Notes: generated by a model from the letters alone, not told the origin. A stretch of DNA of 64,000 nucleotides from Dipylidium caninum (GCA_017562135.1 QEYB01000466.1:1054001-1118000); one strand, 5' to 3'; counted from the stretch's first letter, positions 11,529 through 24,478 are shown. Program-made: numbers and translations.

Positions 11529-13309
11529 TGACGAGTGTGCTATTTCTCACACCTTTTCACACGTCATTCCACTTTACCTGTTTTTCTTCGCCGGTGTGGG
11601 TCTCTTATTTCGCCAATAATTTTGTACAGATTAACTAATCTAAACCAATTACATGATTTTAAAAAGTTTTACATGTAATGAAACCCTTCTGACTATTTTT
11701 TGTTCTTTTTCTCGTAATTCGTTTGGTTAGGCTCATGATCATTTGTATTTTCTGTTTTTTTAAGGTCTGAACTAAAGCTTAACTTCCCTCCTTTTATTAG
11801 GAATTTCATTCAGTTACCGCTATTTATTTCTCTGACTTCGCAAATAAATCTAAGTGGTAGTTGTAGAGCCCCGTTACTCCGTCACTATTTTTTACTACTT
11901 ATCATCTACAATTGTCATTGGTTCTGGAATTTTGTTTCGTATTCAGTCCTGTCTTCTGGACGTTTTGCCGTCCTCATTTTCGTTGATTTAATTTACGCTT
12001 GATTTACGTAAATTTGGCTCTACCAACTAGTTAGCCCACTTGGAGGCCCTCACCGCCATGAACTAAGTTTACACCTGTTTTCTTATCTGAATTGGTATAC
12101 AAATGATCCCAAGTAACGACTTTTCGTTGTCTTAGAAAAGTGGGAGAACATGTGTGTTACATTTAGGGATACCTCTTTCATTTCACTCTAATTCCCGTCT
12201 CAACACTTGATCCATCTCAACGGTAATATGTATAACAGTCTGTTGACATTAACCCCATGTATGTGTCATTTCCCAAATTTTCATCAAGAAAATCCGGTCG
12301 TTACATTGCTTCACTCACTTAAAGGTGCTTCCGAGTGTGAGTTACCGATGTAACGTTGCTGTATTGCTTGGTCCATCGAATGTTCCTTCTTTAACTCCTG
12401 GCCTTGACGAAGTATGAAAAAAAGCGGAGTTTTTTCCTGAAAAATTCATTAAATGGTCTTCTCGATGATACATTCTGATCGAAGAATCTGAATGTGAATG
12501 CTTAAGACTCGGGGTTAGCCTTTTTGCTCACTCGCATCTCTGGTTGAAAATCAATGTATTGGAGATGAAAGCCCCTGTTGCGAATCTCTGTCCGGTTTCG
12601 GCTATTAGGTGAAAAAAGTTATTTGCTTTGTATATCACTCTCATTGCCGTTAGTTTGTCTACCAAGTAAGTCGATAAGATTCGGATATTCCGAAAATCAC
12701 ATCCTTTTTGAGAGATCATGTACTTTTCAAGACTTGGTTCGCGTTTATGTTACTTAGTTGCAATAATGCCTTTAACTCTAGGATAAGCTCAAGAAGCAGG
12801 CGATTCGGCTTCTCTGTCAGTGACGTAAAGGTCTTAGCCTGCCATTGTCCAATAATTTTATGGCCAGGTCATATTTACTCCAACTGTAATTGTAGATACT
12901 TCCCTGACTAATATTTTTCACATATCCATGTCATTGCATTGTACTGCGGCCGAGACTCTGAGACCCTCCTCAATATAATGAGTCTCTTTCATAAAATTTT
13001 ATTTCCTTTCTAAGGTTATTTTCACAAAGCGCAACGAAAAGTCGCTTGTCTATGGCGATAATTCTCCCATTGGAGGAGAAAAGGAAGGGGGGAGATTTCA
13101 CAACTGTGTCGCCAGTTCTGACCAATAGGATTCATATAAGAGTTGCAATTTTAAAATCTGATTGGCAATTAGATTCTATTGGTTCATCTGCCTTATCATA
13201 TAAACGATTGGTTGATAAAATCAGGAAGTCCAATGGTCTCGTTTTTAAACGGCAGCCGTGGTCGTGTCTGCTTCGAGTCCATGCATGTGCATGCATAATG
13301 ACGTGAATA
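11529..13309. other. Intergenic region downstream of CDIPT
   Basis: T-rich, AT-rich DNA holding the CDIPT 3' UTR and the 5' region of the next gene. Short open frames exist (for example 13046-13306, which ends three bases before the next ATG), but none shows a known motif or a splice structure I can support. Confidence 0.45.
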
Positions 13310-14431
13310 ATGAGAGGAGGTATTCTAGTTTTGATGTGGTCGACCTACATCGTGACATCTACTCCCGATCTCTCTGTAACTCGTTGTTATTGCGGCTATA
13401 GACAGTCCGGACCATTACTAATGCTCCGTTGTACATCAACTCCAGAAAAAAACTCACTATCTGTCTCCCACCCGATTTCATGCCTCCGTATTGGCGATAC
13501 CGTTCGTATTGGTGAGTCAAATAGCTTAGTAGTGACTATGGAGAAGTCCAAACCAAGAATAACGATAGAACCATATGGTTTGAGTCAATTACAGGACGGC
13601 GGTCGTGTTGTGAAACTCCAGTTAAATCTTCCCCTTCAGGCCAAACTATTGGATTCCCTCGCTTTTGCTGGTCTTCCACATCTCAAAACCCTCCATGCAT
13701 GGCGTGTACCAATTGCCCTTGAGGCATGCAGTCTGGCCGGTCTATCGCGATTGGAAAATCTTGTATTAAGTTGTACATCCACTTTTGATCGTTTTCTCAC
13801 CTTTGGTCCTGCATTTAAAAGTGTCCGAATAACCAGTTGCCTGGGTCGTCCTCTCCAATTCCTCTGTATTCAGTGTAGTCAACGGCCTGAGGTTAGTGTC
13901 CTTCGAATTCTACCAGGACCTCCATCAACCGGCGGTATTGTGACCTTCGAAAGACGGTCATATCCACTTCAATCAAATAACTCCTTGCCCTTGCACACCT
14001 GTCAACTTGGCGTATGCTCCGATGATCACCTTTGTCGTCATAACTATCATCTCAAAATAGCCCGCGGTTATTCGATTCGGACCAACTCGAATGCTACTAC
14101 GACAACATTATTAAGTACTACTGAAATTGCAACAAGAATAATGACAACAACAATACCATCTCATCGTAAAATTGGTCAACGCTTCCTCACAGTTTTTCTA
14201 CCCGCTCTGCTAGTCATCCTCTTGATCTCCACTACCGTCTGCATCCTCATGGTGCTCTGGATCTCGAGGGATATGAGAAGGAAGAACTGTCGACATCAGG
14301 AGTTGCACCGCACGCGGTTAGACGTGCCTACACCAAAGCGATATAGCTGGTCTACTTCAGTGCCTTTGACTACCTATGAAGCCAAAGCTAAAGGTACCGA
14401 TCACACCCTTCATACCATCTTTGTGAAATAA
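13310..14431 (+). CDS. Single-exon leucine-rich type I membrane protein, function unknown
   Basis: A 373-aa intronless frame. The N-terminus is a probable signal peptide (residues 1 to about 20) followed by a Cys-rich cap (CYC at 26-28 and C41, reminiscent of leucine-rich-repeat N-terminal caps). Residues about 95-180 have Leu-rich repeats such as LAFAGLPHLKTLHAW and CSLAGLSRLENLVL. More cysteines follow (C183, C186, C189, C231, C236, C242), then a Ser/Thr stalk (about 258-285), one transmembrane helix (about 292-318) and a basic cytoplasmic tail with Arg/Lys right after the membrane. This layout suggests a cell-surface adhesion or receptor-like protein, but I cannot name a family member. A CT-rich 3' flank follows. 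Without a homologue the function is open. Confidence 0.7.
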   Translation: MRGGILVLMWSTYIVTSTPDLSVTRCYCGYRQSGPLLMLRCTSTPEKNSLSVSHPISCLRIGDTVRIGESNSLVVTMEKSKPRITIEPYGLSQLQDGGRVVKLQLNLPLQAKLLDSLAFAGLPHLKTLHAWRVPIALEACSLAGLSRLENLVLSCTSTFDRFLTFGPAFKSVRITSCLGRPLQFLCIQCSQRPEVSVLRILPGPPSTGGIVTFERRSYPLQSNNSLPLHTCQLGVCSDDHLCRHNYHLKIARGYSIRTNSNATTTTLLSTTEIATRIMTTTIPSHRKIGQRFLTVFLPALLVILLISTTVCILMVLWISRDMRRKNCRHQELHRTRLDVPTPKRYSWSTSVPLTTYEAKAKGTDHTLHTIFVK

Positions 14432-15739
14432 TACCCCAAGTCTCCGATACTCCTCTCTCTTCCTCCTCCGCCTCCTCCTTTCCCTTTATTTTCCCCCACT
14501 CCTCAAGTTTTTTTCTGTCCGCCTCTTTCCCTTCTCCCTGTCAAAGTAGTGAGTACCCACGTCAGTTGATACTACGTCGACTGTTCCACCATTCTTTTTT
14601 AAATACTCCTTCCTAGGCATCCAAACTCCCGCGAGGAGGTTTGACCATCCCTTATGACACCAATCAGAGAAAGTAGACGGAGTGGATTGAATTGGGCAGT
14701 GATGCAAACTAGATATAACCACTAAATGCCCACATTCACCCCGAGTTAAGGTTAGAGAAGGTGGAAGGGGTGAAAGAAGGCGAGGGGATGGGAAATCCTC
14801 TCCCTTTGCCGATACCTAACCTCATCGAAAAATGAGGACAGACGCGAAAACCCTCGACAACTGATGGGGCAGGACGTGGGTGGTGGCGATTAAGGGTGGT
14901 CTTTCGCCAGGATTTACCTTGATAGATGTTGAAAAGGATCGGGTGTACTTTCACGCTGGTAGGTGCGTGTTGACCTTGGATGAAGCCCTACCGGTTGTCG
15001 GGTGAATTCCCATCGGCCTGATTAAGTTATTACGTTGAAAACTATGAAACGGGTGTTTTGGTTCATTTTATGTTTATCTCCGACTGACAGAGATACATTG
15101 TAACTTGCGTTCGATAATGATATTTATACATGTTAAAGATGTTCTTATTATTCATTTCGTAAAATTTTGCTCTGCTTTTAAGCCATTCTTTTGTTGTCTT
15201 CCACCGAAACCAAGGCGGAATAAAACGCGATTTACAGGCTCTGAGAAACATTAATGAGACCTTTCGGACATGGACTCAAAAATGCGGAAGAAGTGCTTGA
15301 TTTCGGTTTCTAAAAATTTTCTTCTAACAATCGACACAACCTAATAGTACCGCATGATAACGCACTACGAATGCGTAAAGTTATAATTTTTCTTAACAAA
15401 TTGCATAAATTCTCTACCCTATTTCACTTTACCACGTCTGCATTATTAATTCGAAATTTCTCCCAGTGATTAATAACGTTTTCGTGATTACGTATTATTC
15501 TTAAGGGGAAAATCAAATAAACCAAAATGGCAATATAAAAGGCCTTGAATCGTCCATTAACATTAAAATTAGGGATTTTTTTCAAAAAGCCCTCTATGAC
15601 CTGCCCAACCTTTGCAAGAAAGGCATTTATTTCGGTTTAACATAACAAAAAATTTTAGAGGGTGTATTTTTTGTATTCTACATATACCCAACGGCCATTT
15701 CATAGATTTCAAGCTAATACTTCGAGAATTTATAGAGTC

Positions 15740-16033
15740 ATGGTGGGGAGAGTAAAAACATTTTTTCACGATTTTCTCCTTTTTGCCCTGGCATTTGGTG
15801 TGAGGGCCAAATTTTGCGTATCCAAGGAGTTATCTGCTTGTGTTCATCTGGAAGGTCTTCGTCTACGTCAATTGGTGGCCGAGATTTCGTCAGATATCTT
15901 ATTTTTTCAAAAGTCTGAGGGATTTAGGCGAGCGAATGGGCTAACTGATGTCCACGAGTTAAGGATGCATGAAAAAACATCACCACTTGACCCCTTTAAA
16001 CTGTCTCGTCAGCAGTGTTTGAAGGTAGTTTGA
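15740..16033 (+). CDS. Doubtful short ORF with hydrophobic N-terminus
   Basis: A 97-aa frame. Its first about 23 residues (TFFHDFLLFALAFGV) look like a signal peptide, followed by a soluble stretch with two Cys. It lies in an otherwise gene-poor region and has no supporting splice partner or recognised motif, so it may be chance. Listed only because such small secreted proteins are common in parasitic flatworms; that is inference. Confidence 0.15.
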   Translation: MVGRVKTFFHDFLLFALAFGVRAKFCVSKELSACVHLEGLRLRQLVAEISSDILFFQKSEGFRRANGLTDVHELRMHEKTSPLDPFKLSRQQCLKVV

Positions 16034-19000
16034 CATCACCAAATGACTCAGATGTTGTCAGCCCTCAGACTGGATTAAATAGCATTTGGACTGTGGTCAA
16101 ACAGGATTTCCAGCCATCCTTATGAATTGGAAAGGCGAGACGTCACCTGTCCATGGTGAATTCGTGAATTATCCCACTGGCGTCCAAGTGGCATTGGGCT
16201 TAAAACCTCAATGCTGTCAACCGCGGTCGTCCGGCTAGAAGTACAACAATTTCTGGGACAATGAGAGTGGCGAAACCCTCACCGCTTGACTCAGCGTCTT
16301 CCTCTACCGCGTATCGGTGAAGCGAAGTTAGACATAAAATGGACATTCACTGAGGGGCGAAGTCAGCATCCGGTAGAAATCGGGGCCTGTTCTCACTCCG
16401 GTTGGCACTTACGGCCTCGGGAAGTCGGGGCGTTGGGGCGGGATGGGAACGGGCAAATGCTTGTGGAGGCGGCTGGGAAGAAGTGCGAAGGCTTTGCGAT
16501 ACTTGACATTACCGTTCAGTACCAATTCGCCTTTTGAACTGCTATGACAATCAAATTCAGAGGAATGCTGAATGGAATGCGTCCATGGAAATGATTGGCT
16601 GTTTTGCGACGCTGGAAAAGTGGTTACAACTACTTCGTATGTGTCTACGCCTGCAACCTTTCTCTGGGTGTGGTTCCGAGGAAATCCCTGACTTCAGTCG
16701 AGAACTCGCCTAAATATCAGGATTCGTAGCCAACCCGCGCCAACAGTAATTTAAATTAAATTCACCTTGAATTGTTACTTATGAAAATGTACCATTTAAC
16801 CAAAAACTTGCTTCGTATAATTCACAACCATCTCGTAGACGATAGGAGTCTCTCCTGAAGGCGTCCATCCACGCCACCTTGAAGTGCATTGTCATTGACA
16901 AGAGAGAAATGTCAATACCTACGTCCTGGCTTTTGAGGGAGGAAGTGGAAGAAAATTCTGTATCAACAAGCCCCTTTGTTGCCATTAATCATACTAATTG
17001 AGGTGAGTGTGGTGGAGACGAGGACGTCTGCGTATTCCTCACCCTTGTCTCCTCCTCATTCAGCCCAAATCGGAAGTAGGCAGGTGGTTTCCGATAGGTC
17101 GGGCAACTCCCATCGCCTCAACAAATGTAGCTAGTCAAGAGCGTGGAAGTGGATGGTCTGAGGCTGCTAACCTTCCTATGCACAAAACCCATCCGGCTAG
17201 GATTTCGTTTCTTATCCTTCTTCCTCTTTTTTTCTCTTTTATATTTATTTATTCTATTTATCGCCTTCCTTTGTGGCATCAACGAATGTCACCCCATTCG
17301 TCTAAGAGGTGAGTGGAGCGTCAGCGTAGAACCTAATCCTAACTGGAAATTCTCATGTGTGAGGCTGATTTATGACTTTCATTTTACATCCAGAAAAGAT
17401 TTGCTGCCTTGGGGGTATATTGAATTGGCAACACCTTGCATAGAGGAGGATGTTACCGCTCTTCACTGACGTCAACAAAGGCGATATGAAACTAATGGGG
17501 GGAAGTAGAAGCACATCCTGAAGCCGTTTGACCATACTTATGGGAGACCGCTTTCCATGTGACATTTGCCTTAATTTGATGAGAAAAAGGGGAAAAAGAA
17601 ATAAATTGTTTCCTTTCTTCAGGTCAGGTCAACTGCGACGAAAAATATCGAGGAACTAGTGCGCAAATACTACTTAATTCGTTGTCTCAATTGTGAAAGG
17701 GAATAAGAGTAGTATGGCGTGATGTGACCGAAAGAATTGAGGGACTTTGGATAGTAGTCATGCTGCACTGTGAGGCAACAAATACGAGCGGGAGGTCGGG
17801 CATTACCCAGGAGAGACATTAATACACCAGCGAGTGAAGAAGTCCGAAATGGTGCTTTCTCACCACCAGACCCCTGGTAGATCCCTCATGGCAACTCTAA
17901 TTAGGAGAAAGAACTCGAAATTAGACATTGTGGTTCACAGGAGACCGTAGATTAGGCTGTAGTCCCCCCCCCCACAAACACACACGGCGTTCTCCGCTCT
18001 CAACTTGACCAACACTTACCAAGCCACATTTACTTTCCACCTGGCTTGTGTGCATTCGAACCGGAATGCGAATTCTCAGGTAAGCTGAAAGGCATCGGCT
18101 TGAAGGTGAATGGTTATGCACCAGAAGGTCAAGAATTAGGGCTAGTGATGGGTGCATTGGTCGAAAATAGGCTCGACAGGAGTCCCTGTCTTGCATCATA
18201 ATTCAATCCAATAGGGTGATTTGCACTACCACTTCCAAATTCCTAATCCTAATGAAATTACAGTTGGTGCGAATTGTAGTCGTCAGAGGTAATGCCCATT
18301 TAAATTTGTGGTCATTTGTGGCGAATGGACATGTGGGTTGTTCGCCACCACCATTCCGAAGGGCTAACCAATGAGGAAGAGCTTGTTGAAACCACTAATT
18401 TCTTCAACACTTTAACGTCTCTTTGCCTAGTGAACTACCCTGTACGTATTGGCTAATGTCTCGAGGGTCACTAGGTCAAATTACTTACGCCTATATCCGC
18501 GAGGTAGGGGAAATAACGAAAGTTTAAGGGTTTAGTTTTGGCTGGGACTTCGGTCTTCGCACTGACGCACACTTCTGAGATCACCATGGTAAGGGTGACG
18601 TCGAAAAACACCTTCTTAACATAGGTAAATAGTAAATAAAGTGGGATTACGAGAGGCGATCCCTCTCTATGGCGATGATTTGACCGGGATCGGATCAACA
18701 TTTCTCTTTCTATACTGCTAAGGAGGCGAAAATTCGACTTTACTCATTTTGGCGATGAAGATGAAGAGAAAGTAACCAACATTTTGATAATGCGAAGATT
18801 TGGCATAAAGATTGTGGGACTTTTCTTACTTATCTAAACCAAATTACTAGGAGAGGGGCAATAGATGAGCCGCTTATCTGCTATTTACCTCAAACACTCA
18901 ATCCCGACTCTCGACACTACCAAAGGGTAGATATGAGGACGAAAAACGCCTTTCATGTACTTTCCTTACGAGAATTAGTAGTAATTCTTACTATTACTGC

Positions 19001-19936
19001 ACATTTTTGAATCGAAAGCCGCATTTCAATGGAAGCGTTGTTTTCTGTATTTCTTTACTTTCCCTTCCCGACTCCTCGAGCATAATGAGAGGTCTCTTTT
19101 ATACTGGGATTGAGATCACTTTATCTCCTTGGTGATTCATTAGGCATTTATGGTCAATAGGGAAACCGTGAATTGATCGCTATCCTAACATTCCCACATC
19201 CAATAAGTTTCTATTTTCGCTGTTACAAGGTTGGATTTTTTTACAAGACGGTTATCAAAAGCGATTTACCCTCGCCGTGAGCGAGAAATGCACATTTCAT
19301 AATTTATTCGACAGTTTGGGAGGCCAGACAGCGACAAAAATTAGTATACATTATAGGCCTCTGATTTCTTGGTTTCTGCTATAATCACGTATTGGCTTAG
19401 GTGTGAAACATCTTCTTCCTATTAATGATGCCAATGCAGCGGCGAAGTGATTGACAAACAGGATGTAGTTAGTGCTCCCCAGCGTCCGGCTTATGTGCAC
19501 CTTCGCGAAATGTTTAATCTCGGAGGCAATAAACTTCACGGTGCCCAAAACCATCTGCTGGATAAAGAGGTTCGTCATGACAGGTTTTGTTTAGTTCGAT
19601 AGTAAATAGGTCATCGAGGATTTCGAACTTGCACTGGACCGCCTATCACGGGAAGCAAGCCTGATATTTAAAAGTATTTTAGGAAAAATGATTGAGCCAC
19701 TTTCACTCAATTGCCAACTCAAGATGTCAAGAGTACTGGACTGGTAGAGATAAATCGCAAAATTCGCGTCCTGGCTTACAATTCCGCACTTGGGCAGTTT
19801 TTGGACTATGTTTAGCGGAATGCAAATAGCTTCGCATGCTCAGATAGATGAAAACCACTTTGATATCCACAGCCGTAACTAAAATTTAGGCTGGATTTAA
19901 ATTCGACACTACGCCAAAAACGACCCTACCAGCGAC

Positions 19937-19975
19937 AGTGACAGCGACAGCGTCACTATCAGCGCTCAGCGCTGA
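19937..19975. repeat. Pair of short inverted repeats
   Basis: AGTGAC (19937-19942) pairs with GTCACT (19952-19957) across a CAG-rich spacer. Next to it TCAGCGCT (19959-19966) and AGCGCTGA (19968-19975) form a perfect 8-bp palindrome around one base. The block is more GC-rich than the flanks. Confidence 0.6.
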
Positions 19976-21607
19976 CAAAATTAAACAAATCCTCGTGCAT
20001 TGTAGCCTTCCATCTTATTTCTCGAGTGTCAAGTAACTTTCAAAGGACGAAGAAATTTCTGACGCTAATTATTTTCAAATAGTCGATCACAGTTATATCA
20101 TTTTCAATCATGTGCAAGTAAGATTTGGGTTACGAAAATGGGCTAAAGTAGAGCAGTCTAGGCTGTAGATTTTTGCATTAGTTGACATAAGCAGGTAGTG
20201 TGGCACAACATGAAGGTTAATGATGTGTATAAAGTTACTCATCACCGCGCGGTCCGCGATAATTAAGGGTGTTAGGGCACGTGTGGCAGTCATCATTTGG
20301 GTTTATGACCTTACAGTGACGCCATAAAATAATCTCGACACGAAAGTAATGGGTTAGAAATCAACACAACTTCGCTTTCTTACTGTTAATCGCAGGAAAT
20401 AATGAGCAAACTGAACCTGGATTGATTCATTTATTGATTGCAGGATTGTGACGCTTCATCAGATATTTAAGAAGCAAAGTATTTTTTTAATTCTACAAGG
20501 GAAAACGCCGCCCAAAGTTCTGGAGATATGGTTTCAATACTCAACTTCCATGTTAAACCATCCTTTATAATATTATGCCAAATTTTGTTTATGACTGCGA
20601 TACATTTTGTCATTTGAAAGGACTCATTAATATCGATATAGAATATTTTGAAGGACACGCAAGCTTTGTGGCATAGTAATCATGTCTCTCAAAAAGGTAG
20701 TCATAACGAGCATGTGCGTTTGAAAATAATACCTGATCGAACTAAATATTCGTGGTTTCCCCATAGATAAATCGAGCCATATAACACCAATTACCCTAGC
20801 CGTTAGAGGCTAAGGTAACATAAAAAACAGGAATTTTCACAACCTGTTCAAATAATGAATCGTTTGACCCATCGAAAACGGTGTCCGGTAGGGGAATGTA
20901 TAATACGGAGTAACGCTCAATCATAGCTCCGATTACTACTCTAGTGCATATAGGTTTCATCTCCGTTAGTGTTCTACCAGACAGCTGCTTTATCATTTTC
21001 TAAGAACAAATAGACGAATTAATACATCTAAACTACAATCGACTCTGACTACATTTACTCATGGATATTAAACTCGAAATAGGGTTGATTAATTTAAACA
21101 GTTCTATTGTTTTATTCGAAATACTCATTCTGTTTCCCCGAAGAAGTGTGTTCAAAACATTCCCAAGGTCAAAGAACAAGCGTCTTGATATTCCTATCGC
21201 CCTTGTTCAGTAATTTGTTATCAAAATTTTTTTGACAGCCATCTTTCCAGCCTGATTAATTGTAATGGTGTTAGTCGGGCCATGTAATGTTGAAAAATTG
21301 AGAGAAACCACGTCTACTTAAAAGGATCAGTATAAATATGTTGTCAATATACATTGAAAAGTATAGGTGCAAAACATAGTTATTTATGAGTCATATGTAT
21401 ATTTGTGGGAATAATAATCAAAATATTGTAATACCACTCCTTTACGTCATTTACATTATACTTTTGGAAGTATATAGTACGAGTGCGTTGGATACTTTAG
21501 CATCGGGAGATAAGCTTGAATTTGCAAGCGTAATTATGCATCTACCGTTTAAGTGCACGCAGAAGACCTCCAGATTCAAAGTATCTCAAAAGCTATTGGC
21601 CGACCAT

Positions 21608-24421
21608 ATGGCAGTAGCTATCAAAGGAAAGCTGGAAGACTTTGTAGATTTCGGTGGAAAGTCCATTAAGGTTAACACGGAGAAGGATGCGGAAAGCATC
21701 ATTCGGGCTTTGAAAGACCGTCCAGCACTTACTGCTCTTTGTTTATCGGGTAACACTATAGGCGTGGATGGTGCACACTCAATCTGGTCGGAACTATCGC
21801 ATCATAAAAAACTAGAAAGGTGTCTTTTTAGTGACATGTTTACGGGTATGATGGAAATATAAAACCACTGGTACAGGTCGTATGGTTGATGAAATTGCTC
21901 CTGCTCTCAAGCAAATATCCGTTGGGATATTGTCATCTGGTGCTCAGCTCACAGAGCTCGACTTGAGTGATAATGCTTTTGGTCCACGTGGTGTCATCGG
22001 TGTTACTGATCTCCTAAGCAGTCCGGCGTGCTTCTCCTTGAAGGTAAATTTTACCGAAAGTTTACTTGTATAGATCCTCCGCATGAACAACCAGGGACTT
22101 GGCCACCATGGGGCCAAACACCTGGCTGAAGCTTTATCTAAAGGCATAAAAGAGAGCAATGGGAATGGACTTAGATTAACACACTTTTCTGCTGGACGCA
22201 ATCGGCTTGAAAATGTGGGAGCTTGTTTATTGGCAGATGTTTTTTCACAAATGCAGTCGCTGGAAGAAGTATATTTGTTTGGTCTCTCAACATTTCTTTT
22301 TATAACAATTAGCTCCATCTCTATCAAAATGGCATTGGCATTCATGGTTCTGAGGGAATCAAAGCCCTGACTGCTGCAATTTCAATGAATACTCAAATGC
22401 GGGTATTAAATTTATCTGACAATTCCCTGAAGGCTGAAGGTGGTGTGGAAATAGGTAGGATCCTACAGTCGATACCTCACCTCCAGGTTAGCTTATGTGA
22501 ATTCTCCACTGACTTCAAAAATTATTTATCTGGGATTTATTTTGATACTTCTAGGATTTTGACATACATGCGCCTAGATCGACATTTCCTTATATTTGCT
22601 CACCAAGTGTCATTAGTAATATGAGAAATATGAATTTATTTCATAGGAACTTATCCTTGATGATTGTCTCATACGATCCCGAGGTTGTCGTGCTTTGGCA
22701 CACCATCTCGAGTGTGAAGATAGTGTGCCTGCACTATCTCGTCTCAGTCTCTACGGCAACGAGATTAAATGCGATGCAGCAGTCTCCTTAGCCTTTAGTC
22801 TGGGCAATAAAGCAAATCTGACTTATCTTTCGCTTAACGCTAACGAGTTTGGGCCTTCTGGTATCGAGAAAGTTCTTCATGCTCTTGAATCTGTGGGACT
22901 TCTGCATGCGATTGAGGCGGCCGCCCCGTCGGTGATCGAAGAAGAACAGGAAGATGGAGCTTTGGAATGTATGGACGCTTTTCACCGTGCATTCAACGAA
23001 GACGATGGTAGCGACAGGGAGGAGGTTGTTGATGAGGAGGATGAGTTGGAGTACGGCGATTATGAAGAAGGTGAAGAAAGTTACGAGTATGAAGAGAATG
23101 ATGACGAGGAAGAGGATGGCGGCGGGGAAGAGGATGTCGAGGAAGAAGAGGAGGGCGACGAGGAAGAGGAGAATCAGCAGGAAAATTCATTTGTTGGCAG
23201 TCGCTTTCTTAACTCAGGTAAACCATCAAGTATTTGATTTGAGCAAATGTAGCTCAGCTTGGGTATCCGTCAACACTTCCTCTTATTCAAGTAGCTAAGG
23301 TGATCTGCAAAAAAGTTATTTTGTATGTACTTTGTTTCTCGCTAATCTACTCCATTCTTACTGCATCTTGTTACTCTTTTTAAGGCGATGGGTTAGTTAA
23401 TCGACCCGTTTCTACTGATGGCGGCGTTGCTTTCAGTTTCCGACACTGTCTCTCAAACCTACAAAAAGAGGATCAATTCATACCAAACCTGTTTGCCGGG
23501 TTAAAGATAGCAGATTCCACTAAGTCTGGTGGATTATTTGATAAAAACGCTTCGGTGCCTAATTCCAGCAGACTTTTTGCCCCACCAAAATTGGGCACTC
23601 CTGCATCACTTAGTTCCACGGGTTTCTCGTTCTCTGGACTTTTTTCCAAGCCGAGCCAGTCGACCTCTCAAACATTTGACGAAAATTCCATAATTGACTC
23701 TGTAAAATCAGGTTTCCTGGACACAGAATGTGATGATGTATTGGCGACCTTGACCGGTGAGTTGCTTTGATTTTGAAAAATGGTTGGATTTGGATCCGAT
23801 TTGGAATTATCGGATGGTCATTATATAAATTATTTTCAGACAACCTAGAACGAGTATTTTGAACCTGGACTATTTCCCATATGTAAAAATTAACATTTGG
23901 ATATGGGTTCATTTCCCTTCCTTCTAGAAAATATTGCCAAGCAATCCATTCCTCCTAATTGGCAGTTAAAGCCTGAAGCCATCTCATCAAATCCCCCCGA
24001 ATCTGTCGTACGATTGGCATTCAGGATTTGTCTGAAGTCTTCTGCGCCCCCTTGTCATAACGTCGCCCGTAACCTTCTACTTTCTGCGCTCACACAGAAG
24101 GATGATGCTGCCTCTACCTCGATTATTCTTCCCTCGGCAAGAGCCGTCAACCGGATACTCTTGCACCTAGGAGCTATTAAGCCTGATCGAAGTGACCCGG
24201 TGGAGCGGAAGATCCATGCAGAGGCATCAGATTCTCAAAATTTGACTGTCAATGTAGACTTAGTAACGTCTTTGCTCAAACATCACGGAGAACAATTGGG
24301 TGATGATGTAAGAAAGCCACTGGCTTTGCTCATCTCCCAACACCGGAAGCAAAACAGTGCGTTAGAGTCAATTTTGGACGCACTTGAAGGGAAAATGTCC
24401 GCTCTTTCCTTGTCGACATAA
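21608..24421 (+). CDS. RANGAP1: Ran GTPase-activating protein 1, 7 coding exons
   Basis: This protein stimulates GTP hydrolysis by Ran on the cytoplasmic side of the nuclear pore, keeping Ran-GDP high outside the nucleus. Exons are 21608-21845, 21877-22043, 22074-22268, 22313-22486, 22647-23217, 23385-23756 and 23928-24421; about 736 aa from the ATG chosen (human 587). The leucine-rich-repeat domain is clear: [27 protein letters not shown] with the catalytic-loop Arg (R71), [37 protein letters not shown] and [14 protein letters not shown] long Glu/Asp-rich tract follows, then a Ser/Phe-rich linker (exon 6), then the C-terminal domain with [10 protein letters not shown] and KQNSALES, matching vertebrate LLVHMGLLKSE and KPNSALES. 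Three introns are 30-44 bp. The frame is open upstream of 21608, so the true start may lie in an earlier exon. Confidence 0.95.
22995..23190 (+). repeat. Low-complexity GA-rich tract encoding an acidic run in RanGAP1
   Basis: GAG/GAA/GAT-rich DNA coding for an almost unbroken Glu/Asp stretch with Gly and Tyr. Acidic tails directly after the leucine-rich repeats are typical of RanGAP proteins. The antisense Pro/His-rich frame here is an artefact. Confidence 0.85.
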
Positions 24422-24472
24422 TCGCCTAAGTTACGTGTACCTATCCTCACACAAAATTGTTTTTATCGATAG

Positions 24473-24478
24473 AATAAA
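24473..24478 (+). terminator. Polyadenylation signal of RANGAP1
   Basis: AATAAA 51 bp after the RanGAP1 stop codon and about 290 bp before the EndoG ATG, so the two genes have very little DNA between transcript ends. Confidence 0.6.

Larger units (their letters stand above)
14432..21607. other. Seven-kilobase stretch without a recognised gene
   Basis: Mostly unconstrained-looking DNA with scattered short open frames on both strands. The patch around 15740-16720 has several short open frames, one behind an acceptor-like site (about 16559), but they do not join into a recognisable protein; it could be decayed coding or repeat DNA. Around 14432-14960 the DNA is CT-rich and then GA-rich. A C-run lies near 17965. 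Paired inverted repeats lie at 19937-19975. I found no transposase, reverse transcriptase, tRNA or known microRNA. The RanGAP1 promoter and 5' UTR should lie at the right end. Confidence 0.45.

Noticed and set aside
18040..18085. B-box-like GGTTCGAAT on the minus strand, suggesting a tRNA
   Set aside because: The T-arm does not pair and no A box or acceptor stem is found.
14432..21607. Hidden transposon or retroelement
   Set aside because: No reverse transcriptase or transposase motif and no terminal repeats could be seen by eye.
22993..23190. Pro/His/Arg-rich open frame on the minus strand
   Set aside because: Antisense of the Glu/Asp-coding tract of RanGAP1.
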